Counted from the stretch's first letter, positions 1-8,644 are shown. The stretch is 58,753 nucleotides of DNA from an uncultured Acidobacteriia bacterium (GCA_903892565.1 CAITIX010000299.1:1-58753), one strand, 5' to 3'. Made by a program: numbers and translations. The notes: a model not told the origin generated them from the letters alone.

Positions 1-503
1 CCATCGGTGAAGATCTGGCGGTATCCTGCGTCGCGCTCGTTGAGGACTAGGAGGAGTTTCGGAGTCTGCACGAACTTTCGGTAAAAGGGATCGACGAGCA
101 TGCGCGGCGTCCCGAGCGGCTTGCAATGCGTGGGCGGATCGTCGATGCCGAAATTGGCCTTCGCTTGTTTCACGGCCTCGGCCGCCCATGGCTGATATGG
201 CAATCCCTCGGGAAGCCGCGCGCCGAAATTCACCCAGCCTACGTTGCTCGCGAGAGGGTTTGTGCCCTTGGTGGAATCGCCTGCGCATTCTCCTGCGATG
301 CATGTTCCGGGAGGCTTGCCTGTATCGTCTTCCCAAATGCCGGACAGATCGGGCTTGCCGTCGGCGGTTCGCGGCGCGGGTGCGGACAAGTTGGGTTTGC
401 CATCGGCCGTGCGCGGCACTCCCACCGTGGGATATTGCAGCCACTGCCCGCCCGCGCACACGGGAATGAAGGCCAATACCACGCACACTTGCCACATCGC
501 CAT
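1..503 (-). CDS. Exported protein of the acidobacterial PRTADGKPDLSGIW type, partial
   Basis: An open frame on the minus strand begins at ATG 503 and runs off the left edge, so about 167 residues of the N-terminal part are visible. It opens with a short hydrophobic signal-like segment (MAMWQVCVVLAFIPVCAGG). Then come two copies of a P-R-T-A-D-G-K-P-x-L-S motif, the second leading into D-L-S-G-I-W. The rest has the polar, Pro/Gly-rich composition of large acidobacterial exported proteins of unknown role that share this motif. The D-L-S/T-G-x-W element recurs in the two paralogs at 4531-6358, so a loose family relationship is likely. It is divergent from the TonB-dependent receptor, with only about 70 bp between the starts. 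An in-frame ATG at 497 is an alternative start. The reaction, if any, is unknown. Confidence 0.7.
   Translation of the reverse strand, partial: MAMWQVCVVLAFIPVCAGGQWLQYPTVGVPRTADGKPNLSAPAPRTADGKPDLSGIWEDDTGKPPGTCIAGECAGDSTKGTNPLASNVGWVNFGARLPEGLPYQPWAAEAVKQAKANFGIDDPPTHCKPLGTPRMLVDPFYRKFVQTPKLLLVLNERDAGYRQIFTD
341..418 (-). repeat. In-frame 42-bp tandem duplication inside the partial exported gene
   Basis: Two diverged copies (341-376 and 383-418) are offset by 42 bp, i.e. 14 codons, and encode the motif P-R-T-A-D-G-K-P-x-L-S twice just after the signal segment. The reading frame is kept. Confidence 0.7.
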
Positions 504-572
504 CGAGAAGCCCCCCGGAGCATCATCCTATCGGATCGGTCGGCGCGCGGCAAGAAGGGCGAAGTTGGGATA

Positions 573-3347
573 ATGCTCAGGATGCAGTTTGGTGGCGGAC
601 GAGTCTTGTCGTGTGTGGTCTTCGCGCTCGTAGGGTGTGCGATGGCCCTTGCTCAGAACACGCCAGTCGGTGCGAATGTAGGACAACTCAGCGTGCAGGT
701 GAAAGATCCATCGGGTGCGGCGATGCAATCCTCCGGGTTGCTGAGCGGCGTGGGCCGGGATCGCATATTCCAAACCGATGCGCAGGGATCGTACATATTT
801 TCGAATTTGACTCCAGGTCGCTATCGTCTGGAGCTATCGAAGACCGGCTTTGCGACGGAGCTTTCGTTTGTGGACATCGCGCCAGGAGCGTCGCTCTCGC
901 AATCGATCACGCTGGAGTTGGCGACACAGGTCTCCGCCGTGGACGTTGTTTCCGCCACGCCACTTCCGGGAACAGATTTACCGATCGATCAAATTGCCGC
1001 GCCGGTGCAGACGTTGAGCGCGCGCGAGCTGGACCAGAGCGGCTCGCTCGATCTTTCCGATGTGCTCAATCGGCGGCTGGGCGGCGTCAATGTCAATGAG
1101 AATCAGGGGAATCCATTTCAGCCGGATGTGAATTTTCGCGGCTACACGGCATCGCCGTTGTTGGGAACGCCGCAGGGGATTTCGGTGTACGTGGACGGCG
1201 TGCGCCAGAATCAACCCTTTGGCGACGTGGTGAGTTGGGATCTTATCCCGAAAATTGCGATTGCCGATATTGCGCTGATCCCGGGCTCGAATCCCGTGTT
1301 CGGGTTGAACACGCTGGGCGGAGCGCTATCGGTAGAAACAAAAGACGGCCACAGCGCGCCCGGTACATCCATCGCGGCGAGCGGTGGCAGCTTTGGAAGG
1401 CGCGCAGTGGAATTCGAGCACGGCGGCAGTTCCTCCAGCGGGCCCGCGTGGCGGCAAGGCTTGCACTGGTATTTCGCAGGGAACCTTTTCCATGAGGACG
1501 GATGGCGCGTATCGTCGCCGTCGGATGTGCGGCAAGTGTTCAGCAAGATCGGCCACCAGAGCGCGACGACTGCTATTGCGCTGAGTTTTGCCTACGCGGG
1601 AAATACGCTGATTGGCAATGGGTTACAGCAGGCGCAGTTGCTGTCGAAGGATTACACGAGCGCCTACACGCTGGGCGACATCACAGGCAACCATTCGCCG
1701 TCGTTCAATCTGAGCGCACGCCACGCGTTGTCGAATGCTTTGACGTTTTCCGGCAACGCATACTATCGCTACATCCGCGCCGATACGGTGAATACGAATC
1801 TCAATACGAATTCGCTGGATCAATCGGTGTATCAGCCGTCGGCGTCGGATCAAGCGGCGCTGAAAGCCGCGGGCTACACGGGATATCCCACGAGCGGTGC
1901 GACTGCCGCGAACACCCCATTTCCCTACTGGCGTTGCATTGCGCAGGCGCTGCGATTGGCCGATCCTTCGTCCTACTGCGACGGCATCATCGCCAACACG
2001 TTCGCGCGGCAGAATAACTATGGCTTGTCGGGACAGTTTACGTGGATCGCAAATCCGCGCGGGCATCGCAATCAATTCACGGCGGGCGCCGCGTGGGATC
2101 GCAGCAGCTTGACGTTTATCCAAACCGCACAATTTGCCTACATCAATGCGGATCGCACGATGACGCCGGTGAACGCGTTCGCCGACGGCAGCACCAGTTC
2201 CGATGGCACGCCCGTGGATTCGCGCGTGAACCTGCACGGCCTGCCGCAAACCTGGGGTTTGTACGCGACCGATACCTTGACCTTGAGCAAGGCCTGGAGC
2301 GTCACGCTTTCGGGTCGCTATAATCGCACGACGATCGACAATCGCGATCGCATTGATCCCGGCGGAGGGCCCGGATCGCTCGACGGGCAATATGTGTTTG
2401 GACGCCTGAATCCGGCGGTGGGCGTGACGTTTAATCCGTTCTCCGATTTCACGGCGTATGCGAGCTATAGCGAAAGCAGCCGCGCGCCGACGTCGATCGA
2501 GCTGGGGTGCGCAGATCCGAACAATCCCTGCAGTTTGCCGAATGCGGTGACGAGCGATCCGGCGCTCGATCAGGTGGTCACGCGGACGTTCGAAGCCGGA
2601 GTGCGCGGAGGTCGTGAGAAGGATTTCAACTGGAGTGCCGGATGGTTCCGTGGCGAAAATCACAACGATCTTTTGTTCGTCGCCTCGCAGCAAACCGGCA
2701 ATGGGTATTTCAAGAACTTTGGGCAGACGCTGCGCCAAGGCGCGGAAGTGCACGTCGGCGGACGCATCAAGCGGGTGACGCTCGGCGGGAACTACACGTT
2801 CGTGCGCGCGACGTATCAAACGGCGGAAGAGGTTGATGGATCGAGCAACAGCACGAATGACGCTGCGCTCGCGGGTTCGCGGGGATTTGGCGGCGTTGTG
2901 CAGATCCAGCCGGGTGATCGAATTCCCTTGATCCCCCAACACATGTTCAAGGCTTTTGCGGATGCGCAGATCGGCAAGAAGCTCTCTCTGGACGTCGATT
3001 TCACGGCGCTTTCAAGCTCCTTCGCGCGTGGCAACGAAAATAATTTGAGTCAGGCTGACGGCTTGTATTACTTGGGTCCGGGGACGTCGCCCGGCTACGG
3101 TGTTGTGAACCTGGGGGCGCACTATCAGCTCGCCAAGCGCGTGCAGGTGTTCGGCGAGATCAAGAATCTGCTGGATCATCACTATTACACGGCAGCGCAG
3201 TTGGCGGTCACGGGATTCACCACCGCTGGGACGTTTCTCGCGCGTCCACTCCCGGCAGTGAATGGAAATTTTCCACTGATCCACGCGACGTTTTACGCGC
3301 CCGGGGCACCTTTCGGGGCATGGGGTGGAATCCGATTTACGTTCTGA
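573..3347 (+). CDS. TonB-dependent receptor with carboxypeptidase-regulatory-like domain
   Basis: A 924-residue outer-membrane active transporter, expected to import an unidentified ligand using TonB/ExbB/ExbD energy. The frame is open from 126, but a signal peptide (MLRMQFGGGRVLSCVVFALV, cleaved near A-L-A-Q) starts only at ATG 573 or 582, and the upstream part overlaps the divergent minus-strand gene, so I use 573. Residues about 35-115 form a carboxypeptidase-D regulatory-like beta-sandwich (S-V-Q-V-K-D-P-S-G, then F-S-N-L-T-P-G-R-Y). The plug domain follows near 130-260 (Y-V-D-G-V-R-Q-N-Q-P-F-G-D; G-G-A-L-S-V-E-T-K). The remainder alternates beta-barrel strands and the protein ends in G-I-R-F-T-F with the C-terminal Phe of outer-membrane barrels. 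Ligand specificity cannot be read from the sequence. No siderophore or cobalamin genes are nearby. Confidence 0.88.
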   Translation: MLRMQFGGGRVLSCVVFALVGCAMALAQNTPVGANVGQLSVQVKDPSGAAMQSSGLLSGVGRDRIFQTDAQGSYIFSNLTPGRYRLELSKTGFATELSFVDIAPGASLSQSITLELATQVSAVDVVSATPLPGTDLPIDQIAAPVQTLSARELDQSGSLDLSDVLNRRLGGVNVNENQGNPFQPDVNFRGYTASPLLGTPQGISVYVDGVRQNQPFGDVVSWDLIPKIAIADIALIPGSNPVFGLNTLGGALSVETKDGHSAPGTSIAASGGSFGRRAVEFEHGGSSSSGPAWRQGLHWYFAGNLFHEDGWRVSSPSDVRQVFSKIGHQSATTAIALSFAYAGNTLIGNGLQQAQLLSKDYTSAYTLGDITGNHSPSFNLSARHALSNALTFSGNAYYRYIRADTVNTNLNTNSLDQSVYQPSASDQAALKAAGYTGYPTSGATAANTPFPYWRCIAQALRLADPSSYCDGIIANTFARQNNYGLSGQFTWIANPRGHRNQFTAGAAWDRSSLTFIQTAQFAYINADRTMTPVNAFADGSTSSDGTPVDSRVNLHGLPQTWGLYATDTLTLSKAWSVTLSGRYNRTTIDNRDRIDPGGGPGSLDGQYVFGRLNPAVGVTFNPFSDFTAYASYSESSRAPTSIELGCADPNNPCSLPNAVTSDPALDQVVTRTFEAGVRGGREKDFNWSAGWFRGENHNDLLFVASQQTGNGYFKNFGQTLRQGAEVHVGGRIKRVTLGGNYTFVRATYQTAEEVDGSSNSTNDAALAGSRGFGGVVQIQPGDRIPLIPQHMFKAFADAQIGKKLSLDVDFTALSSSFARGNENNLSQADGLYYLGPGTSPGYGVVNLGAHYQLAKRVQVFGEIKNLLDHHYYTAAQLAVTGFTTAGTFLARPLPAVNGNFPLIHATFYAPGAPFGAWGGIRFTF

Positions 3348-3497
3348 CCGTGCTCCTGAAAGTGGGGCGGCTTACATTCCCTTAACAATTTCCGGGGGTG
3401 TTTTCTACAAACTCTTTACGTGGTATCAGTATGCTGTTAGATGGATGTTTGAGGCCTTAGAATCCGCGAACGCGCGGATAGGGGAGTAGAAGAACCC

Positions 3498-4520
3498 GTG
3501 AAGTTCCTTCTCGATTCGATTCAGTTTCGGAGCATGACCCGTAGGAAAGTCCGGACCAAGTGGGGCGCGGTAATGTTCGCCGCCTGCGCCTGCTCCGTTA
3601 TGACGATGGCGCAGAGTGGTGGCACTGCGCTCGAAACGGTTCAACTGCGCCCGAATTTTTACATGATTGGTGGCGCGGGTGGCAATATCGGAGTGCAGGT
3701 CGGCTCCGATGGCGTCGTGTTGGTGGATGCTGGGCGCGCCGATAGGGCCGATCAAGTGATCGCCGCGGTGAAGAAGATCACTGACAAGCCAATCCGCTAC
3801 ATCATCAATACGAACGCCGATGCCGATCACGTCGGCGGCAATGCGAAGGTCGCCAAAGCGGGGAAGACATTCTTTGATGTCAGTGGTCCCCGGTCGGAGA
3901 TGGCCAAGTCGATGACGAACGGTGGAGCGGCTGCGATTCTAGCTCCCGATCAAGTCTTGAGCCGGATGAGCGAAGCGGTGGGCAGCGCGCCCGCGTTTCC
4001 GTCCGAGGGCTGGCCGACCGAAGCGTTCTTTCAAGACCGCAAGGCGATCTATTTGAACCATGAGGGCATTGAGATCCTACGGCAGCCCGACGCGCATTCC
4101 GACGCCGATAGCTTTGTGTTCTTTCGCGGTTCGGATGTGGTGATGGCCGGCGACGTTCTGGATACCACGCAGTTCCCGCGTATCGATCTGGCGCACGGCG
4201 GCACGGTGCAGGGCGAAATCGCGGCGCTCAATCGCTTGATGCAGATCGCGATTACTTCGATCCCGCTGGTGAATCAGGAAGGCGGTACGTATGTGATTTC
4301 CGGTCACGGCCGCATCTGCGATCAGATTGACGTGGTGGATTATCGCGACATGGTCGTCATCGTTCGGGACAACGTACAGGACTTGATCAAGCAGGGAAAG
4401 ACCCTCGATCAGATCAAGGCTGCCAGGCCCGCCAAGGCCTATGAAACGCAATACGGGACAGTGCCCGGCAGTACCAACGCGTTCATCGAAGCCCTGTATA
4501 AGAACTTGACGGCGAAATAA
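3498..4520 (+). CDS. Exported metallo-beta-lactamase-fold protein with degenerate metal site 1
   Basis: A 340-residue MBL-superfamily hydrolase. GTG 3498 has a GGGGAG ribosome binding site 11 bp upstream; ATG 3534 would give a neater signal peptide (MTRRKVRTKWGAVMFAACAC). The fold is recognisable from V-V-L-V-D-A-G (73-79), the metal motif at 106-111, H200, D219 (M-A-G-D-V-L-D) and H270 (V-I-S-G-H-G). The canonical H-x-H-x-D-H motif reads N-A-D-A-D-H: the first two histidines of zinc site 1 are Asn106 and Asp108, while the site-2 ligands Asp110, His111, Asp219 and His270 remain. It may therefore bind a single metal or a different one. The substrate is unknown. The two exported paralogs downstream (gap 10 bp) probably share its transcript. 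Confidence 0.85.
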   Translation: MKFLLDSIQFRSMTRRKVRTKWGAVMFAACACSVMTMAQSGGTALETVQLRPNFYMIGGAGGNIGVQVGSDGVVLVDAGRADRADQVIAAVKKITDKPIRYIINTNADADHVGGNAKVAKAGKTFFDVSGPRSEMAKSMTNGGAAAILAPDQVLSRMSEAVGSAPAFPSEGWPTEAFFQDRKAIYLNHEGIEILRQPDAHSDADSFVFFRGSDVVMAGDVLDTTQFPRIDLAHGGTVQGEIAALNRLMQIAITSIPLVNQEGGTYVISGHGRICDQIDVVDYRDMVVIVRDNVQDLIKQGKTLDQIKAARPAKAYETQYGTVPGSTNAFIEALYKNLTAK

Positions 4521-4530
4521 GGAACGCGGC

Positions 4531-5304
4531 ATGAGAACGAACTCAAACGCTTTCATCATGGAGAAACGCAACGTGTTTCAGAAACAAAGCACACGGCTTT
4601 TCATGGCCGCGCTCGCGGGTTTGCTGGCGATTCAGACGCCGGGCTTCGGGCAAGGAACGGCAATGGCCGCGAAGGCAGCGACGCCGGTCGATCTGACAGG
4701 TTACTGGGTTTCGGTGGTGACCACACTGGATTGGCGCTTCCGCATGGTGCTGCCACCCCGAGGCGATTACTTCGGCGTGCGGATGACGCCGGCCGCGACG
4801 AAGATCGCCGACGCTTGGGATCCGGCGAAAGACGAAGCCGCGGGCGAGCAGTGCAAATCCTTCGGTGCCGCCGGAATCATGCGCGTGCCCGGACGTTTGC
4901 ACATCACCAAGCCGGACGACAAAACACTGCGCATCGATATCGACGCCGGAACGCAGACCAGGATCTTTCACTTCGGCGATTGGAAAGCTCCGGGCGGAGA
5001 GCCCACGTGGCAGGGCGATTCGGTGGCGTCGTGGGATACGTCGGGATCGGGCGGTTTGAAGGTGGTTACGACGCACATGCGCCCGGGCTACCTCCGTCGC
5101 AACGGAGTCCCGTATAGCGCGAACGCAGTGCTCACGGAGTACTACGATGTGGTCAAAGAAAAGAGTGGCGTGCAGCGGATCGTGCTGACGAGTAGCGTGG
5201 ACGATCCGACGTATCTGGCGGGGCCCTTTGCCGGCAGTGTGCATTTTAAGAAGCAGGCCGATGGCGCAGGGTGGGACCCGAGCGCGTGTTCGGCCAAATG
5301 GTAG
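4531..5304 (+). CDS. Exported protein of unknown function, tandem paralog A
   Basis: A 257-residue secreted protein; a hydrophobic signal segment (F-M-A-A-L-A-G-L-L-A-I) ends near G-F-G-Q-G. ATG 4531 lies 10 bp after the metallo-hydrolase stop; ATG 4558 is an alternative start. The mature part contains D-L-T-G-Y-W near residue 55, then T-T-H-M-R-P-G-Y-L-R-R-N-G-V-P-Y-S and a run ending D-D-P-T-Y-L. These match D-L-S-G-S-W, T-T-H-M-K-S-G-F-I-R-R-N-G and D-S-V-Y-L in the next gene, so the two are tandem paralogs. Exported proteins with this layout are abundant in Acidobacteriota and look like a calycin/beta-barrel fold, but no catalytic residues are evident and I assign no reaction. Confidence 0.75.
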   Translation: MRTNSNAFIMEKRNVFQKQSTRLFMAALAGLLAIQTPGFGQGTAMAAKAATPVDLTGYWVSVVTTLDWRFRMVLPPRGDYFGVRMTPAATKIADAWDPAKDEAAGEQCKSFGAAGIMRVPGRLHITKPDDKTLRIDIDAGTQTRIFHFGDWKAPGGEPTWQGDSVASWDTSGSGGLKVVTTHMRPGYLRRNGVPYSANAVLTEYYDVVKEKSGVQRIVLTSSVDDPTYLAGPFAGSVHFKKQADGAGWDPSACSAKW

Positions 5305-5320
5305 GTTCGGAAAATTAGCG

Positions 5321-6358
5321 ATGAGGATCAATAAACGTATGAAGATCCATATGCCTGTAGTTTTGCCGGCGCTTTTGATGGCCGTGTCGTTTGTCGCACA
5401 GCCCGCGCGCGCCGAAGTCGATCTATCCGGATCGTGGGCCAGTACCGCAATGGGCGACGATATCCTGTTGCTGACCGATTTCACGGGCATCCCGTACAAC
5501 GAAGCGGGGCGTGAAAGAGGATTGAGCTATTCGCAGTCCCAGATTTCGATTCCCGAGCGCGTATGTTCGTTTTATACGCAGACGCAGCTGTTCGGAGGAC
5601 CCTTCGGATTGAAGATCCTCAAGCAGGCCGGCAAGGACGGGAAGACCACCGCTTGGGTGCTGGCCGGCTGGGAAGATCGCTCGCCGATGACGATCTGGCT
5701 TGATGGGCGTCCGCAGGCTTCGGCTTCCGCGCCGCACGATAAGACCGGTTTTACAACCGGCCAATGGGAAGGCGACACGCTGGTCAGCTACACCACGCAC
5801 ATGAAGTCCGGCTTCATCCGCCGCAACGGCGCTCCGCACAGTGACCAGGCGACGATGACCATCCACTATATTCTGCACGACGATTTGCTGACGCTGGCCG
5901 CGATGCTGGAAGATTCGGTCTATTTGTCGGAGCCGCTGTACTGGTCGCGGACGTTCCGCCGCAGCCGCAACAATGTTGAACTTCTCGACGGGCCGTGCGT
6001 GCAAGGATACGAAGGCGTGGAAGAAGGCGTGGTGCCGCACTACCTGCCCGGCAAGAATCCTTTCACGGATGAAATGGCCAAGGGATATCACATCCCGGTT
6101 TACGCGTCCCTCGGCGGTGCCGAAACCATGTATCCGGAATTCCGCAAGAAGATGAAAGCGGACTTCATCATCATCGACAAATGCACGCGCAATTGCGGCT
6201 CGCGCGGAGGTCCTCCTCCTGGCGCGGGCGGCCCTGGGGGCGGTCCCGGAGGTGGTCCTCCGGGAGGTGGAGCAGGTGGACGCGGCGGACCTCCTGGAGA
6301 CAGACCTCCGGGTGCAGGGCCAGGTGCAGGCCCCGGTCGTGGTGGCCCCCCGCAGTAG
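5321..6358 (+). CDS. Exported protein of unknown function, tandem paralog B with Gly/Pro-rich tail
   Basis: A 345-residue secreted protein. ATG 5321 (or 5339) precedes a clear signal peptide (K-I-H-M-P-V-V-L-P-A-L-L-M-A-V, cleaved near A-R-A-E). The frame is open upstream to 5228, but that part overlaps the preceding gene. It shares D-L-S-G-S-W, T-T-H-M-K-S-G-F-I-R-R-N-G and the D-S-V-Y-L region with the gene before it, 16 bp upstream, and is a diverged duplicate. Conserved cysteines near the end of the folded part (I-D-K-C-T-R-N-C-G) are followed by about 50 residues of almost pure Gly/Pro/Arg low complexity, probably an unstructured tail. The function is unknown. Position suggests one operon with the metallo-hydrolase. 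Confidence 0.78.
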   Translation: MRINKRMKIHMPVVLPALLMAVSFVAQPARAEVDLSGSWASTAMGDDILLLTDFTGIPYNEAGRERGLSYSQSQISIPERVCSFYTQTQLFGGPFGLKILKQAGKDGKTTAWVLAGWEDRSPMTIWLDGRPQASASAPHDKTGFTTGQWEGDTLVSYTTHMKSGFIRRNGAPHSDQATMTIHYILHDDLLTLAAMLEDSVYLSEPLYWSRTFRRSRNNVELLDGPCVQGYEGVEEGVVPHYLPGKNPFTDEMAKGYHIPVYASLGGAETMYPEFRKKMKADFIIIDKCTRNCGSRGGPPPGAGGPGGGPGGGPPGGGAGGRGGPPGDRPPGAGPGAGPGRGGPPQ

Positions 6359-6371
6359 GCGTATTCAGGAA

Positions 6372-7775
6372 TTAGGACGAAGCCACTTGTTCGGTCGCGC
6401 GATTAGTGCTCGGCACTCCAAATGCGGATGCTGTCGACGTCTGATCGCTAGTGGAAACCAGCGCCGTTGCGATCAAGCCAAGCAGCGCGGCGAACGAGAG
6501 CCACAGTCCCGGCATGGCACGATTGCCGGTGACGTGGATTAAGTATGTCGATACGGCGGGCGTGAATCCGCCAAACAATCCGGCCGCTAAACTGAACGCC
6601 AGCGAAAATCCCGAGGCGCGAATCTTCGCCGGCATGATTTCCGTGAGTAGCGCGACCATCGATCCGTTATATCCGCCGAAGATGATGGAGAACCACACCG
6701 CCACTATCACCAGCCTTCCAAAGGATGGAGCGCGGACCAGCCACAGCAGCGCAGGATAGGCAGTCAGAAGTGCAGCGATGGAAAACGTCGCCAGCATGCG
6801 GCGACGCCCGAACCTATCCGATGCCGCGCCGCCAGAAGGCACGGTGATGAAGTTGGAAAATCCAACGATGAGCGTCACCAGCATGCTGGTTGTGGTGGAG
6901 AGCTTCAGCACGCTCGTGCCGTAGGTCGGCATATAGGCGGTAATTACGTAAAACGTCACCGTGGTCATGGTGGAAAGCATCATGCCGAGGATCACCAAGC
7001 GCCAGTTGGAGGCGACTGTGCTCAGGATCTCCCGCACGCCGGGATGATGTTTGCGCGCCAGGAATTCGTCGGTTTCTTGCAGCGAGCGCCGCATCATGAC
7101 GACAAAGGGAATCATGAGCGAGCCGAGAAGCAGGGGCACGCGCCAGCCCCATCCGGCCATCTCTTCAGGACGCAGGACGCGAGAAAGGATCAAGCCCAGC
7201 ACGGCGGCGAACATCACCGCGACCTGCTGGCTTCCGGACTGCCACGCCGTGTAGAATCCGCGACGCCCGGGCGTGGCGATTTCCGCGAGATAGACGCTGG
7301 CTCCGCCCAGTTCCACGCCCGCCGACAGACCTTGAATGAGGCGAGAGAAGACGACGAGGATCGGCGCCAGCATCCCGATGGATTCGTAACCGGGCATGCA
7401 GCCGATGGCCAGCGTTCCGAAGGCCATCATGCCGAACGTGAGCAGGAGTCCTTTGCGCCGCCCGTGCTGATCGATATAGGCGCCCAGAATGATCGCTCCG
7501 AGAGGGCGCATGAGATATCCGGTGCCAAAGGTCATGAACGAGAGCATCAAGGATGCGTATTCGCTCTGTGCCGGGAAGAAGGCGCGACCGATGCCTGCGG
7601 CGTAGTAGCCGAAGACCATGAAATCGTACATCTCCAGGAAGTTGCCGGAGGCCACACGGACCACGGCCATGGCGCGAGATTTTGCTGTCATGGCCGGGCG
7701 GGGAAGCGTCTCGGCGGGGCGCGATGGATTGGGCTGTGGACGGCTACTCACGAGCAAGGGATCCTGAGAGAGCAT
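6372..7775 (-). CDS. MFS transporter, metabolite:proton symporter (MHS) type
   Basis: A 467-residue inner-membrane permease with about 12 hydrophobic segments. After a Pro-rich N-terminal extension comes the MHS signature start (S-G-N-F-L-E-M-Y-D-F-M-V-F-G-Y), then the loop 2-3 motif D-Q-H-G-R-R-K-G and the loop 8-9 counterpart S-D-R-F-G-R-R-R-M. Relatives move di- and tricarboxylates, proline or betaine together with protons; the closest resemblance is to citrate/tricarballylate permeases, but the substrate is inferred. ATG 7775 has no strong ribosome binding site; ATG 7691 is a possible later start. The gene is convergent with the exported paralogs (13 bp between stops) and divergent from the DUF6152 gene. 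A perfect 7-bp inverted repeat lies 15 bp upstream of its start. Confidence 0.85.
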   Translation of the reverse strand: MLSQDPLLVSSRPQPNPSRPAETLPRPAMTAKSRAMAVVRVASGNFLEMYDFMVFGYYAAGIGRAFFPAQSEYASLMLSFMTFGTGYLMRPLGAIILGAYIDQHGRRKGLLLTFGMMAFGTLAIGCMPGYESIGMLAPILVVFSRLIQGLSAGVELGGASVYLAEIATPGRRGFYTAWQSGSQQVAVMFAAVLGLILSRVLRPEEMAGWGWRVPLLLGSLMIPFVVMMRRSLQETDEFLARKHHPGVREILSTVASNWRLVILGMMLSTMTTVTFYVITAYMPTYGTSVLKLSTTTSMLVTLIVGFSNFITVPSGGAASDRFGRRRMLATFSIAALLTAYPALLWLVRAPSFGRLVIVAVWFSIIFGGYNGSMVALLTEIMPAKIRASGFSLAFSLAAGLFGGFTPAVSTYLIHVTGNRAMPGLWLSFAALLGLIATALVSTSDQTSTASAFGVPSTNRATEQVASS

Positions 7776-7789
7776 ATCACATTGATATC

Positions 7790-7808
7790 GTTGCGGACGT
7801 GCCGCAAC
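7790..7808. promoter_or_regulatory. Inverted repeat upstream of the MFS gene
   Basis: GTTGCGG and CCGCAAC form a perfect 7-bp palindrome with a 5-bp spacer, 15 bp upstream of the transporter ATG. It could be an operator for a dimeric regulator or a hairpin in the leader. No regulator gene is adjacent. Confidence 0.35.
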
Positions 7809-7941
7809 CAGCCCGAATGCGGCATTTCGGGCGCCATCGTCCCCGTAGAAAGGCCGATGCGGGCCAAGTCGCTCGCTCCGTGCAAGTTATTCAAATGGGG
7901 GTACTAATTCCGTCACTGACCCGATTCCGACCGTTCCCCTG

Positions 7942-7969
7942 TTGCGCGGGGCCCTCGCCGTGATATGCT
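7942..7969 (+). promoter_or_regulatory. Candidate sigma-70-type promoter for the DUF6152 gene
   Basis: TTGCGC (-35-like, 7942-7947) and TATGCT (-10-like, 7964-7969) are separated by 16 bp, about 50 bp before the ATG at 8021, which has a strong AGGAGAGG ribosome binding site. Confidence 0.35.
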
Positions 7970-8020
7970 CATTTTCGGAAGCGCGGCATCGCGCCTTCCT
8001 TAGGAGAGGAACGATACTTT

Positions 8021-8410
8021 ATGAAGCGTGCAATGCTTGCCTTGGTGATCGCCGCAGCGGCGGTGGTTTCTGGTGGCCGGGCCTATGCCCACCACTCTTT
8101 CGCGGCGACGTATTTCGAAGACAAGACCCAGAAGGTGGAAGGGAAGCTGGTCCAGTTCCTGTTCCGCAACCCGCACTCGTTTGTCCAGGTGGAAGCCAAG
8201 GACGATAAGGGTGAAGTCGTGCGCTGGGCCGTGGAATGGGGCGCCGGTGGTCAGTTGGGCCGCCAGGGCGTCACGCGTGACACGCTGAAGCCGGGCGACC
8301 AAGTGATCATCGTGGGCAATCCGGGACGCAATCCCGAAGATCATCGCCTGCGTATGGTCAACATCACCCGTCCTTCGGATGGCTGGAAGTGGGGCGGCAG
8401 CTTCGACTAA
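8021..8410 (+). CDS. DUF6152 family periplasmic protein
   Basis: A 129-residue exported protein. The signal peptide (MKRAMLALVIAAAAVVSGG) is cleaved near A-Y-A-H, leaving an N-terminal H-H-S-F-A, a start conserved in DUF6152 proteins and suggestive of metal binding. The core has F-R-N-P-H-S-F-V near residue 45, W-G-A-G-G-Q-L, then G-D-Q-V-I-I-V-G-N-P-G-R, consistent with a small OB-like beta-barrel. DUF6152 genes are commonly found next to DUF6644 membrane proteins, as here, which points to a shared process, but its nature is unknown. The ATG follows a strong AGGAGAGG ribosome binding site. A terminator-like hairpin lies between this gene and the DUF6644 pair, so the cluster may be partly uncoupled. 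Confidence 0.83.
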   Translation: MKRAMLALVIAAAAVVSGGRAYAHHSFAATYFEDKTQKVEGKLVQFLFRNPHSFVQVEAKDDKGEVVRWAVEWGAGGQLGRQGVTRDTLKPGDQVIIVGNPGRNPEDHRLRMVNITRPSDGWKWGGSFD

Positions 8411-8451
8411 GCAGCTTCCCGCAACAGAAGCCTGAGACTGAACAAGTCTGA

Positions 8452-8512
8452 AAGCCTGCGTGGCTCCCGAGCTTGGGTTAATAAGCGAGTTCGGGTCCCG
8501 TGGGCTTTTTTT
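8452..8512 (+). terminator. Rho-independent terminator downstream of the DUF6152 gene
   Basis: Outer arms AAGCC and GGCTT and inner arms CCCGA and TCGGG can form one interrupted hairpin, followed directly by a run of T. The stem has an internal loop, so strength is uncertain. Confidence 0.5.
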
Positions 8513-8644
8513 ATTTGCGCGGGCGGCGCGCGAGTCGAGGATCCTTCCGCCGGGTTGCTGTCCGCCCCCGCGCTGCGTGTATATTGTTTGAAGGCGTATT
8601 TTTAGACACGGTACGTCCGGCGCCCCACTCAGAAGACTTCACCT

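Noticed and set aside
1623-2942. A 439-residue minus-strand open frame
   Set aside because: Antisense to the first TonB-dependent receptor; Arg/Ile/His-rich shadow composition.
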